A stretch of 64,000 bases of DNA from an uncultured Rhodospirillaceae bacterium (GTDB taxonomy: Bacteria; Pseudomonadota; Alphaproteobacteria; Rhodospirillales; Rhodospirillaceae), in contig CALSLN010000024.1 of the NCBI GenBank assembly GCA_943787205.1, positions 22,395-86,394 on the forward strand, in the 5' to 3' direction. Each line of letters starts with the position of its first letter. Position 1 is the first letter of the stretch. Of this stretch, positions 42,631 to 51,603 are shown piece after piece. A model generated the notes under the pieces. It was not told where the DNA came from. It ran no database searches and saw only the letters and a program-made list of their open reading frames with translations. Position numbers and translations under genes: made by a program.

Positions 42631-43383
42631 ATGACGGGACGTATTAGGCTGGAAAAAGAAATTCGGTGTGCTTGGCCCATCAACCAACACCATCGTGCAA
42701 CCGGACTTTGATGATATGCGAGTTGGTGGTGTTACAAACCACTACAGTCGTATTCTTACGCCAAACTCACAGGCTATCAGCAACGAAACCTTCTTGGCCG
42801 GAACAACTAAGATTTCGGAAGGGGTTTTTGGACGCTGTGCGTAGTGTTATGACCTGTTCACCAGATTATATTGGTCATGGGTATGTCCGCTGTGACGTTC
42901 TACGACGGCATCGCAGGAGCAGATGCTTTTGTAAAAAAAGTTGAAGATGAATCCGGGATTAAAATTAGCGTCGGGTCGCACGCCACATCAGCCGCCCTTA
43001 ATGCCTATGGCAACATCAAGAAGATCGCCTTTGTCTCACCGTATTATCCAATCGCCAATGCAGAGGTGAAACGCTATTTTGAAGAGTGTGGTTTTGAGGT
43101 CGTGCGGGATATTTGTCTTCAATGCCCAAGCTGGACAGCCATAGCAGAAGTGCCAGAAGACCGACTCCGGACCCTGATCCGAGAAGAACTCAATGGTGAT
43201 GATGTCGATGCTATTGTTCAAGTTGGCACCAACCTGAGCATGATTCGCCTTGCGGCCGAAGCTGAAGCCTGGCTGGGTAAACCAGTCATCGCGATTAACA
43301 CAGCCACCTATTGGCACGCGCTGCGCGCGAATAAAATTAATGATCAGATGACAGGCTTTGGGCGGCTACTCTCTGATTTTTAA
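42631..43383 (+). pseudogene. Maleate isomerase/arylmalonate decarboxylase-like protein, three frame breaks
   Basis: Reading across three single-base breaks restores one protein of about 250 residues in the Asp/Glu racemase-like superfamily: KFGVLGPSTNTIVQPDFDDM at the start, SVMTCSPDYI and VMGMSAVTFYDGIAGADAF in the middle, and VQVGTNLSMIRLAAEAEAWL with NTATYWHALRAN at the end. Breaks lie at about 42651-42657 (A5), 42825-42829 (T5) and 42873 (GG); each is corrected by deleting one base. In maleate isomerases the VxxTNL segment carries a catalytic Cys; here the residue before TNL is Gly, so chemistry may differ. The last part (from about 42880) is open to the stop codon. Real decay or sequencing error cannot be told apart from sequence. 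Confidence 0.72.
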
Positions 43384-43427
43384 TCGAAGCGTTTTTGATA
43401 TCGGCTTAAAGAACAGGAATAACACCT

Positions 43428-44298
43428 ATGGCGATGTCAGTATTGGTGACGGGGTCTCACGGACGCACAGGAAAACCCGTTGTGAAGGCTCTTGCTGAGC
43501 GAGGGGCAAACGTCAGAGCGTTCGTCCGTGATCCAGCGCAAGAGTCTGAAATGAAAGCTCTGGGGCGCTGCGGCTATCGCCGTTGGTGACATGGATGAGC
43601 CAGATACAATCCGGCCTGCGCTCGAAGGGTGTGATGCCATCGTTCATATTGGTCCGCCAATGCACCCGGACGAAAAAAACCATGACAGGTCATTTTGCCG
43701 CCGCAGCGAAAGACGCTGGTGTTTCGCGGTTTATTTATTATTCCGTTATGCATCCGCTTAGGCGAGAGGTTCGTCATCATAGCCTCAAGCTCGATACTGA
43801 AGAGATGCTGATTGAATCAGGGTCTGCCTTATTCCATTGTTCAGCCTATGCGATACATGCAGCACTTGGAGCCAATCTGGTCCAAGGTGATGGCTGATGG
43901 TATTCACGCGATGCCATTCAACACGCAGGTGAAGTTTTAACGTCGTTGATCTTCTCGATCTCGCTGAAGCAACGGCGAGAATTACACTAGATGAAGGCTG
44001 GTTATACGGCACCTATGAGCTAGCCGGTCCAGATGCGTTGAGCCAATCAGACATGGCAGAAATCATTTCGAAGGTGACGGGTAAGACCGTTAGAGCTGAT
44101 CAGGTTTCGATTGACGCTTTGCAGGAAAAAGCGCGAGCAAGCGGAGCATCAGAGGATCGCGTTAGGCAGATGACGATCATGAATCAGCACTACGATGCCT
44201 ATGGCTTTTTGGGGAATTCGAGAATCCTAGAACGTGTGCTTGAACGCAGACCAGGCACTTTCGAAGATTACGTGAGAAGACTTTCTACACAGAGTTGA
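43428..44298 (+). pseudogene. NmrA-like NAD(P)-binding SDR protein, four frame breaks
   Basis: An atypical short-chain dehydrogenase of the NmrA type. The first frame gives SVLVTGSHGRTGKPVVKALA and VRAFVRDPAQESEMKAL; later frames give AVGDMDEPDTIRPALEGCDA, VSRFIYYSVMHPLRRE, VHH-type segment HHSLKLDTEEMLI, LPYSIVQPMRYMQHL, then YELAGPDALSQSDMAEII to the end. Breaks are near 43562-43567, 43673-43679 (A7), 43820-43822 (GGG) and 43935-43938 (T4), and each is repaired by removing one base. The full product is about 288 residues. NmrA-like proteins are oxidoreductases or NAD(P) sensors. It follows the isomerase-like gene by 44 bases and was probably in its operon. Confidence 0.75.
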
Positions 44299-44587
44299 AA
44301 ATTAATGTTTGCACCGCAAATTTTTTTTCTTCGTGTAAATTTGCCGCACATCAAGGGTTTGATTGCGTTTTTAGCGCACCTGTTTCCGCTCAATATAATT
44401 TTGCATCGCTACGATACCGTCGATTGTACTCATGCTCAGAGTGCACTTTATGTCATTATGTACTTAACGAGGCGTGATGAGGTTTAGCATTCGCTATTTC
44501 CTCATGAAGTTGATCTCGGTGTGGGGTTAGTGACCCTAAGTCAGCGGTGAGGATTAGTCGGCTAAACGTCGACTGTTTGTGTTTTTT

Positions 44588-45791
44588 ATGGCGACAATTG
44601 GTGCTCTAGAGAGCCTGTTCAATAAACTCGGTGAGTTAAAAGCAAACGCAAAAAAAGGCCAAGGTATTGTGGTCTTGCGTGCTTCTAGCTGTGCGCCAGC
44701 CGGTGCGCAGGCTGCTGCGCTCAGACAAAATATTGACCTTGTTCTTTCGCGAATGATTGGGCCTGCAAAAGCCGAGTGTTATCGCCTGAATAACTTAGAT
44801 TACGCGTTCTTCTTTGAGGATAGTGCTGAGGCTGCAAGAGAGTTTGTTCCTGATGTGCGGGTCGCCTTGTTTAAGGTGTTGTCCCGTTTAGGAGCCGGGC
44901 AAAAACCCATCCCAAGGTGGTGGGCTCATTTTTGATCATTACAAGCTCGATAAGGACTTTCCAGAACTCGTGCGGGTCGTGATGGTTTACATCAAAACGG
45001 CTAAATCTATTGCCTTGGGGCAAGTTAGCAGTACCGGCGAGCGGTTTCTGAATGAGAAAGATCTAAAAGCAGTCATTGACGCGTTCCGCAAAGTGGGTGC
45101 CGAAAAATTCTTAAAGACGTTTGCGAGAAGCCAGCAAATTTGCGTCGTCCCGGAACGTGGTCCCATCAAAACGAAGATGACCGAGTACTTCATCAATATT
45201 GACCTTCTGCGCAAACCGTTCTTTGAGGGCGTCGACCTCAGCGAGGATGGTGATCGCTTTGGCGAGCTCACCAAAATTCTCGATAGCATTGTGCTGAGTT
45301 CTTTTGAGACCATCGTGAAGTCGCTGAAGGGGCAACCCATTTCTATCAATCTCAACATTCCCAGTATCTTTAGTAAGGCCTTTGAGAATTTTGTCGCCAA
45401 AACGCCGGAAGATGTCATGCGGAACGTGGTGGTTGAGTTCCGTCAGGATGATGCTGTCTTGAACTATGATGGCTATGTTATTGCGCGCGACCACTTACGG
45501 GCGAAGGGGGCTCAAGTTGCGATCGGTCAGATTTCCCCGTCGTCCATTGGTTTGGTTAACATCGGCTTTCTTGAGGCGCAGATCGCGAAGTTGCAATGGA
45601 ATGCTGACGCGGGAGATGATTTGTACGCAGGCCGCTCCATTCTAGAAAAACTAAAAATGTCTGGGGTCCAACCAATCCTCACTCGTGTTGACGACGAGAC
45701 GGCCCGAAAAGTTGGGGCTGACCTTGGTATCGAGATGTATCAAGGCTTCTTGATCGACAATATGGTCAAAGAGGACGTTGTTGCAGCGTAA
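44588..45791 (+). pseudogene. Degenerate EAL-domain-like protein, one frame break
   Basis: Two frames join at about 44901-44908 (AAAAACCC, one base too many) to give about 400 residues. The N-terminal part has a ligand-like fold (ALRQNIDLVLSRMIG, RLNNLDYAFFFED) and then GGLIFDHYKLDKDFPELV. The C-terminal 230 residues follow the EAL pattern: ISINLNIPSIFSKAFENF, VVEFRQDDAVLNYDGYVIA, LRAKGAQVAIGQISPSSIGL and GADLGIEMYQGFLI. The EAL signature and the DDFG acids are missing (VAIGQI stands where a DDFG would be), so it would not hydrolyse cyclic di-GMP but could bind it or a protein partner. The ATG at 44588 is chosen over a GTG three codons upstream. Confidence 0.6.
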
Positions 45792-45815
45792 AACCTGCCG
45801 TCGCGATTCCCTATA

Positions 45816-46310
45816 TTAGAGGGAACCGGAGATATTATAATCTTTCCAATACTTTATTTTTCCGTCCCGAACCAAGAATACACCGACAATATGAAAGTGA
45901 TTGTCAGGCGCTTCTGAGCCTTCAGGGCGTAGAAAGTGATCAATGCGCTCGTTTAAGACGATGTCCCCCATGACCGTAGAGCGAATCATTTCCCAGTCGA
46001 TTTCTCGCATCCCGGCCATAAAGGGTGTGAGCTGACTTCTGAACTGATCGTGACCATTGATCGGTGGGGCGCCTTCAAAGATGTGATACTCGATATCCTC
46101 AGACACGTACGGGATCAGAACTTCTACATCTCGGGATGACCATGCTTTGCAGAAGTCATTTACGATCTTCTCTTTCTCAGCTTCGAGAGCTGGGTCAGCC
46201 TCTGGTCCAGCGGCTTGCGCCTGAGATCCAAAAGCCAGCGCCAGTCCGGCACCTAGTCCGCTTAGCAGTGTGCGTCGCTCGATCGTTTGATCCTTGGTGA
46301 GATCGTTCAT
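45816..46310 (-). CDS. Tat-exported SnoaL/limonene-epoxide-hydrolase-like protein
   Basis: A 164-residue protein. The leader carries ERRTLLSGLGAGLALAFGSQ, a twin-arginine signal, with cleavage near AQAAG. The mature part has the NTF2-like fold: VNDFCKAWSSRDVEVLIPYV, then EDIEYHIFEG and VGVFLVRDGKIKYWKDYNIS, which most resembles limonene-1,2-epoxide hydrolase-type (LEH) proteins. The second Tat-exported small enzyme class in the window. Substrate unknown. It is convergent with the EAL-like gene, 24 bases between. Confidence 0.8.
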   Translation of the reverse strand: MNDLTKDQTIERRTLLSGLGAGLALAFGSQAQAAGPEADPALEAEKEKIVNDFCKAWSSRDVEVLIPYVSEDIEYHIFEGAPPINGHDQFRSQLTPFMAGMREIDWEMIRSTVMGDIVLNERIDHFLRPEGSEAPDNHFHIVGVFLVRDGKIKYWKDYNISGSL

Positions 46311-46500
46311 GACTTACTTAGCTCCGATGAATTTAAGGTGGACGAAGTCTTGGCTCTATCGCGTGCCATAGCTAGCCGCAAGTGCGCTGCGTCCGCGTTA
46401 TGGTGGTGATCATCACAATTTTTTTCTGGACGATATGCGGTCAACGTTATTGAATGCCGGTATACTGTTGTTTGAGGCTTGTGTGTAATGGAGTGGGGTT

Positions 46501-47187
46501 ATGCCTGCTGACTATATCAATGACTTCAATAATCCATTTTCAATTGGACCGAAAAGCACAGCCCTTGTGGTCGTAGATCTCCAGTACGCGACAGGCAGTC
46601 TTGACCATGGTTTGGGTAAAATGTTGCGAGAGCAAGGGCGGCTCGAAGAGGCTGACTATCGGTTTTCACGCATTAATAAGCTTGTGCTGCCAAACACAGA
46701 GAGGCTTCTGAAAGCATTTCGGGATGCGGGTGCCCCGGTTGTCTATGTGACGTACGGAGCCGAGCACGAGGACTGTTCAGATGTGCCACGCCATATCCGA
46801 GGTATTGTAAAAGCGACCAATAATATTGAAGGGCATAAGGAGCATGAGATCGTGAGTTCCGTTGCACCCCAACCAGGGGAAACCGTCCTCAATAAGGTGA
46901 CGATGGGCGCATTTGGCTCTACAGGCATCGAAAGCCGACTTCGAGCCATGGGTGTGACTGAGATTGTCACGGTCGGTGTTTCAACCAATAACTGCGTTGG
47001 TATGACAGCGATGGAAGCGTCCGACAGAGGGTTTGGCGTCGTGCTCGTATCAGATGCTACGGGCACGTGTGACGACGAAGCCCAGGCGGCGTTTGAAGCC
47101 ATGTTCTTGCGCCTCTGGGGGCGTGTTCTTTCGACTGACGAAGTGACGGCTGAACTAAACAGAAGCGTATCCCAAGCGGCAGAATAA
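46501..47187 (+). CDS. Isochorismatase-like cysteine hydrolase
   Basis: A 228-residue hydrolase with the catalytic triad of the isochorismatase-like family: D26 in VVVDLQYATG, K132 in LNKVTMGAFGS and C165 in STNNCVGMTAMEASDRGF. A non-proline cis-peptide pattern fits VSTNNC. Family members hydrolyse amides, carbamates or isochorismate (nicotinamidase, N-carbamoylsarcosine amidase, and so on); the Cys makes an amidohydrolase likely. Substrate unknown. The terminator at 47211 follows. Confidence 0.87.
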   Translation: MPADYINDFNNPFSIGPKSTALVVVDLQYATGSLDHGLGKMLREQGRLEEADYRFSRINKLVLPNTERLLKAFRDAGAPVVYVTYGAEHEDCSDVPRHIRGIVKATNNIEGHKEHEIVSSVAPQPGETVLNKVTMGAFGSTGIESRLRAMGVTEIVTVGVSTNNCVGMTAMEASDRGFGVVLVSDATGTCDDEAQAAFEAMFLRLWGRVLSTDEVTAELNRSVSQAAE

Positions 47188-47210
47188 TATGTTCAGAGAA
47201 TCAGAAACGA

Positions 47211-47241
47211 AAAAAGGGCGCCATTTATAGGCGCCCTTTTT
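47211..47241. terminator. Bidirectional rho-independent terminator
   Basis: GGGCGCC (47216-47222) pairs with GGCGCCC (47230-47236) around ATTTATA, flanked by AAAAA on the left and TTTTT on the right. It lies between the convergent hydrolase and TonB receptor genes and can end transcription from both. Confidence 0.9.
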
Positions 47242-47261
47242 ATTTGCGTATCTATCCGACT

Positions 47262-49727
47262 TTAGAAACGGTAATTGAAGCGAATACCGCCCTGGGGCTT
47301 GTCTGGCTCAAACGTGATGATGGCGAGATTACCAAGAGCCGAGAAATCACCTGAGCTTTGGCCACTGCGTATTGTGTCATCACCCAAAATATTCTCTCCA
47401 TACAGGAAGACAGACCATTGGTCCGTATCTACCCCGATCCGGCCATCAACGTTGACGTATGAGCCGAAGTAATGGAACGCGTTAGAGTCTTGGTTCCGCT
47501 TGCTTTGATATTGAGCAGATAAGTCGACCACCAGATCCAAATCATCTGAAATTGGCGTGCGGTAAGAGGCTGCCACGGTCAAAGCATGCTTCGGTGTGCG
47601 TTCGAGGGGCTCACCGGAAAAGTCGGTTGAGCAAGACCCAAGTCCATTTGGCAGTGCGATTGGCGTGCAGTTCCCAGCCAGCGCAATACCAAGGGCGCTT
47701 GTGGTCGTAACGACGAAGTCTGTGTACTTGCTGTCCAGGTAGGTATACCCGAGGGACAAGTTTAGTTCCTCCGTCGGATTGACGGCCAATTCAACTTCCA
47801 GGCCATAAACCCGAGCAGAGCCTGCGTTCCGCACGACAAGATCGTTGCCTTGGGCGTTGTTTGGGTTCGGCTCCAGCAATGTGACCTGCTTACCCGAATA
47901 GTCCATGTAGAACCCAGTTACGTTTGCAATGGCTTTACCGTCTGCAAAGGAATTCTTGGAACCGATCTCATAGTTCCACAGTTTCTCAGGGAAGAAACGG
48001 CCGTTGCCGGCTGCTGTACCGGCGATTGTCGAGACGCCACCAGGCTTTACACCCTTAGACACAGATGCGTAGAGCAAGTTAGTGTCCGTTGCTTGGTATT
48101 CCAGCGCAAAACGCGGTGTGAAGAAATTGTCACTTGATTCAAGGACGGCTGTCGGTCCGACGTTAACTTGGACTGGGCCATCAGCGCCGGGGAACGGGCC
48201 AACAAACCCTACTGCGCCGCGGCCACCTTCGACATAGCCCACATCCAAGTTTTCATCGGAATAGCGAGCTTCGACAGTTGCAGTGAGTTGGTCGGAAATG
48301 TCGTATTCAACGATTCCGTAGACCGACCAATGGTTCGTGTCTCTGAATTCTGGCGACGCCGCTGGTACAGTAATACCGGCAATGTTCTGGGCGGCAGATG
48401 GCAGGAGGCCAGGCAGACCGAACATCAGTGAGATGAGGTTGTTGTTTAATTGATCAACGCGTTCTTGCCAGTATTGGCCACCGACAGACCACCGCAGACC
48501 ATCCGACTTCAGATCACCGATGCGGACTTCTTGGTTGAGCTGCTTAGTTGTCGTGTCTAGGTCAAACTGGAACAGGAACGGCAGGGTTTCTGCAAATCCT
48601 GCGGGTGCAGGAAGCAGGCTAAATCCTGGCGCTGTACCAAAGAAATCAACGTCTTGATTCTGTGTGGCTTCGGCTCTGGTGAAACCAGTCCATGACGTCA
48701 GAGAGATATTATTGTCGAATTCGTATTCGAAGACGTTGCTAATAATAAGGGAGTTGAGAGTAGAGCCCTTAAAGCGTTCTCCGGTAATTGCATCTTGGCT
48801 CAAGAACACTTGGCCAGAGGATGTGATTTCGCCGAACCGTGGAACAAACGCTTGAGATGGAAGAGGAGTAGGACCGAAGGTGCCTGGAATAAGGAGGCCT
48901 ACGGCGCTTGCAGGGAGGTCTATTGCGACACTGCTGTTGGTCGATAGTGACAATAGCGTCTGTGCCCGAGGTGCATAATCATCCTCTGAGTATGAAACCC
49001 GCGTATCCATGGTGAAATTGTCAGTCGGCTCGAAGTGGGCTGCAATCGAGAAGCCACCACTTTCAAACCCGCCAAGCTCTTGCCCGTCTAGGGCGTTTTC
49101 ATAGTAGCCATCGTGCTTTGCAAATGACGCATTGATGCCGAGGCTCACCTTGTCCGAGACCGGGCCACTGACGGCACCACGGAGTTCGAACTGACCGTAA
49201 TCACCGATATCTGTGGTGAAATTGCCTTCGAACTCGTCACCAGGCTTCTTTGAGATGTAATTGATAGCGCCACCAAAGGCGACGCGTCCGTATAAGGCGC
49301 TTTGCGGCCCTTTAACGACTTCGATCCGTTCCGCGTCAATGAGGCGAAGGTTCGCCAGCATGCCACCGCCAGCGGTGAGCATGGACTCAGAAGACACGTC
49401 GATCCCATCGATCATGACGCCAACGGGTGGGCGACCGCGTGTCGCAGGAAGGCCACGAATTTGCGGACGTGTATCTTGGGGAACGAAGCCACCATCGAAC
49501 ACAAGGCCAGGGGTGTATTTAGCCAAGTCACTAATGTCATTGATACGATTGCGTTCGAGAGCAGCTGCATCAAACGCCGTAATCGACATCGGAATCTCTT
49601 GCAAAGACTCCTCACGCTTACGAGCCGTGACTAATATTTCTTCGATCTGCGCTGCTGCGTCTTGAACTGTGAAACCAACTGCGACAGAAGCCAGTAGGGC
49701 TGCGCGCAGAATTCTGGTGCTGGACAT
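47262..49727 (-). CDS. TonB-dependent outer-membrane receptor
   Basis: An 821-residue receptor. Signal peptide about STRILRAALLASVAVGFTVQ with cleavage near DAAAQ, then the TonB-box-like EEILVTARKREESL and a plug (IPMSITAFDAAALERNRIND, then ERIEVVKGPQSALYGRVAFG). The barrel ends PQGGIRFNYRF. It is of the same class as the receptor at 10221 (identical ..VKGPQSALYGR core) but about 120 residues longer. A long inverted repeat (49780-49838) lies upstream. The ligand is unknown; the neighbouring amidohydrolase might act on it, which is inference. Confidence 0.92.
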   Translation of the reverse strand: MSSTRILRAALLASVAVGFTVQDAAAQIEEILVTARKREESLQEIPMSITAFDAAALERNRINDISDLAKYTPGLVFDGGFVPQDTRPQIRGLPATRGRPPVGVMIDGIDVSSESMLTAGGGMLANLRLIDAERIEVVKGPQSALYGRVAFGGAINYISKKPGDEFEGNFTTDIGDYGQFELRGAVSGPVSDKVSLGINASFAKHDGYYENALDGQELGGFESGGFSIAAHFEPTDNFTMDTRVSYSEDDYAPRAQTLLSLSTNSSVAIDLPASAVGLLIPGTFGPTPLPSQAFVPRFGEITSSGQVFLSQDAITGERFKGSTLNSLIISNVFEYEFDNNISLTSWTGFTRAEATQNQDVDFFGTAPGFSLLPAPAGFAETLPFLFQFDLDTTTKQLNQEVRIGDLKSDGLRWSVGGQYWQERVDQLNNNLISLMFGLPGLLPSAAQNIAGITVPAASPEFRDTNHWSVYGIVEYDISDQLTATVEARYSDENLDVGYVEGGRGAVGFVGPFPGADGPVQVNVGPTAVLESSDNFFTPRFALEYQATDTNLLYASVSKGVKPGGVSTIAGTAAGNGRFFPEKLWNYEIGSKNSFADGKAIANVTGFYMDYSGKQVTLLEPNPNNAQGNDLVVRNAGSARVYGLEVELAVNPTEELNLSLGYTYLDSKYTDFVVTTTSALGIALAGNCTPIALPNGLGSCSTDFSGEPLERTPKHALTVAASYRTPISDDLDLVVDLSAQYQSKRNQDSNAFHYFGSYVNVDGRIGVDTDQWSVFLYGENILGDDTIRSGQSSGDFSALGNLAIITFEPDKPQGGIRFNYRF

Positions 49728-49779
49728 CGTGTATCACTCCCCCGTTTTGCGGTGAATGGGCGTGCCGTTCAAAATTAGC

Positions 49780-49838
49780 TAACACTAAAACCCACTCGCA
49801 ATGTGAGTGCATTCTCTATGCCTACATTATTAGTGTTA
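49780..49838. promoter_or_regulatory. Nested inverted repeats upstream of the TonB receptor
   Basis: TAACACTAA (49780-49788) and TTAGTGTTA (49830-49838) are perfect inverted copies. Inside them, CACTC (49793-49797) and GAGTG (49805-49809) form a second stem. They sit 50-110 bases before the receptor start codon, where operators or a leader structure would be expected. Confidence 0.5.
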
Positions 49839-49976
49839 AGGTCTTTATCGCCTTCATGCTCATCCAGTGAGCGCAATAGTGGGTGCCTGACGGCATTTGT
49901 TTTGCTTTGTGACTTGTGTGCAACGCGACGCAGACCGATATTCATACAAATCCTCGATATGGCTGGAGACTAAGGC

Positions 49977-50627
49977 ATGTTTTTTACGTCACGAAAGAAA
50001 TCGGAACTGCCAAGTGCAGACGAATCTCTGCCGGGTCGTGCCGACGCGATGCCAGTTCCGAAGACTCATTTCGTCAACGGGAACACGCTTAAGGCACCTT
50101 TTCCCGAAGGTGTAGAGACCGCGGCATTTGGTCTCGGCTGTTTCTGGGGCGCAGAGCGCAAGTTTTGGGAATTGGATGGTGTCTATAGTACCGCTGTAGG
50201 ATATGCGGCGGGACATACTCCAAACCCAACCTACGAAGAAGTGTGTTCAGGAATGACCGGACATAATGAGGTCGTTCTTGTTGCGTATTTCCCTGAGCAG
50301 ATCAGTTTTGCAGATCTATTGAAGGTATTCTGGGATTCTCATAATCCCACTCAAGGCATGGGCCAGGGCAACGATAGTGGAACCCAGTATCGGTCTGGGA
50401 TTTATGCCGCGAACGATGAGCACATTAAGCTTGCAGAGACATCTCGGGATGCTTTTTCTACCGCACTCAGTGAAGCTGGATATGGTCCTATTACGACGGA
50501 AATAATGACGCTTCCGCCGTTCTATTACGCTGAGGATTATCATCAGCAATATCTAGCGAAGAACCCGAACGGATATTGTGGCCTCGGTGGGACAAATGTC
50601 AGCTGCCCTGCAATTGCTGCGGTGTGA
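49977..50627 (+). CDS. msrA: Peptide-methionine (S)-S-oxide reductase MsrA
   Basis: Reduces methionine-S-sulfoxide in proteins and thereby repairs oxidative damage, using thioredoxin. The 216-residue protein has the active site [16 protein letters not shown] with catalytic Cys55, then [32 protein letters not shown] and [13 protein letters not shown], all diagnostic. The C-terminal [11 protein letters not shown] holds recycling cysteines. The 40 residues before the core are longer than in some relatives. The gene is convergent with the GntR regulator, five bases between. Confidence 0.95.
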   Translation: MFFTSRKKSELPSADESLPGRADAMPVPKTHFVNGNTLKAPFPEGVETAAFGLGCFWGAERKFWELDGVYSTAVGYAAGHTPNPTYEEVCSGMTGHNEVVLVAYFPEQISFADLLKVFWDSHNPTQGMGQGNDSGTQYRSGIYAANDEHIKLAETSRDAFSTALSEAGYGPITTEIMTLPPFYYAEDYHQQYLAKNPNGYCGLGGTNVSCPAIAAV

Positions 50628-50632
50628 GCGTC

Positions 50633-51397
50633 CTAGTCGACGTTTGAACTTCTGAGTAGATCGACGGAGAACGTGAAGCGTCCCGCGGGATGTTCACTGA
50701 CGGAGATTTCAAAAATACGCCCGTTCTTGTCCTTGTAGCGTCGCACGATGACGAGGGTCGGGCTGCCAGGCTCGACGCCCATTGCCCACGCTTTCTCTTC
50801 TTTCATAGACCCGGCGAAGAGATCCATGGTGACTTCTTCGGCGACGACATTGAACTCTTTTTGAATCACCATGAAGACCGGTGTCGTGTCTTCCCCAATA
50901 CGGTCAGCGAGTTGTCGATGTTCCGGTCGAACAAAAACATCGGTCCAACAGATTGGAGATTTTTCATCCAGGTATCGGATTGATTCAATCTTGTGCCAAG
51001 CCTCGCCTGTCTCGCCACCAATAGTTTGCGCCGTTTCAGCGTCGAGTTCTATGGGGGATGAACTCTTAACCTTCAGTTGGGTGTCGTGGGAGTACTGCAG
51101 CAGCTCATCTATGGTGTTCAGCTTTTGGACAAACATGGTCGTCGGGTTTTTAGAGACCACGACCGTGCCGGAGCCCTGTCTTCTCAGGATCATTCCGTTA
51201 TCGATCATGCGCCTTAGAGCTTCACGCACCGTAAAGCGGCTTACACTAAAGCGATTGCAGAGTTCTAGTTCTGTGGGCATTCGAGTGCCAACCGGATAGA
51301 CTTCTGACTCAACCTCAGTCTGTAGAATATCGGCAAGTTCCTGGTAGCGTGGTCCAGAGGAGTTGCCTCCTGATGCTTTGATTTGGCTGTTCCCCAT
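50633..51397 (-). CDS. GntR-family regulator, HutC/UTRA subgroup
   Basis: A 254-residue repressor-type protein. The GntR winged helix reads YQELADILQTEVESEVYPVG, then RFSVSRFTVREALRRMIDNG and LRRQGSGTVV. The C-terminal half is a UTRA effector domain ending GRIFEISVSEHPAGRFTFSV. I start at the ATG at 51397, preceded by GGGGA six bases upstream; starts further out would run into the palindrome at 51438-51454. The protein is divergent from the acyl-CoA dehydrogenase, so it very likely controls that operon. The ligand may be an acyl-CoA or its precursor. Confidence 0.88.
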   Translation of the reverse strand: MGNSQIKASGGNSSGPRYQELADILQTEVESEVYPVGTRMPTELELCNRFSVSRFTVREALRRMIDNGMILRRQGSGTVVVSKNPTTMFVQKLNTIDELLQYSHDTQLKVKSSSPIELDAETAQTIGGETGEAWHKIESIRYLDEKSPICWTDVFVRPEHRQLADRIGEDTTPVFMVIQKEFNVVAEEVTMDLFAGSMKEEKAWAMGVEPGSPTLVIVRRYKDKNGRIFEISVSEHPAGRFTFSVDLLRSSNVD

Positions 51398-51437
51398 TTC
51401 GTCCCCGCCCATTTGGATGTCTAGACTTAAACGTCCG

Positions 51438-51454
51438 GACAAATATAATTTGTC
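51438..51454. promoter_or_regulatory. Candidate GntR operator, site 1
   Basis: GACAAAT (51438-51444), ATA, ATTTGTC (51448-51454): a perfect 7-base inverted repeat. It lies 41 bases upstream of the chosen gntR start and in the shared region with the acyl-CoA dehydrogenase gene. Confidence 0.7.
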
Positions 51455-51487
51455 TGTACATCTTATCTTAGATACAGTGCGGTGCCA

Positions 51488-51506
51488 GACAAAAGAAGTA
51501 TTTGTC
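51488..51506. promoter_or_regulatory. Candidate GntR operator, site 2
   Basis: GACAAA (51488-51493) and TTTGTC (51501-51506) repeat the half-sites of site 1 with a wider seven-base spacer. The centres are about 51 bases apart, roughly five helical turns, which would suit a looped or cooperative complex. Confidence 0.55.
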
Positions 51507-51603
51507 CGCAGTCACGAATAAATCTGAAAGTCTGTATGGGTGTGACGCAGGTTCCGCCCAGCTTGCTCAAGAGAAGTATATTAAGAATACCCAGGAGGCC
51601 GGA

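Noticed and set aside
43583..43897. Separate small genes in the frames of the NmrA-like region
   Set aside because: Each piece matches consecutive parts of one NmrA-like protein, so they are fragments of a single gene.
44295..44487. Two overlapping 60-codon ORFs after the NmrA-like gene
   Set aside because: No ribosome site, Phe/Cys-rich or AT-driven content, and no family pattern; the 289-base gap seems empty.
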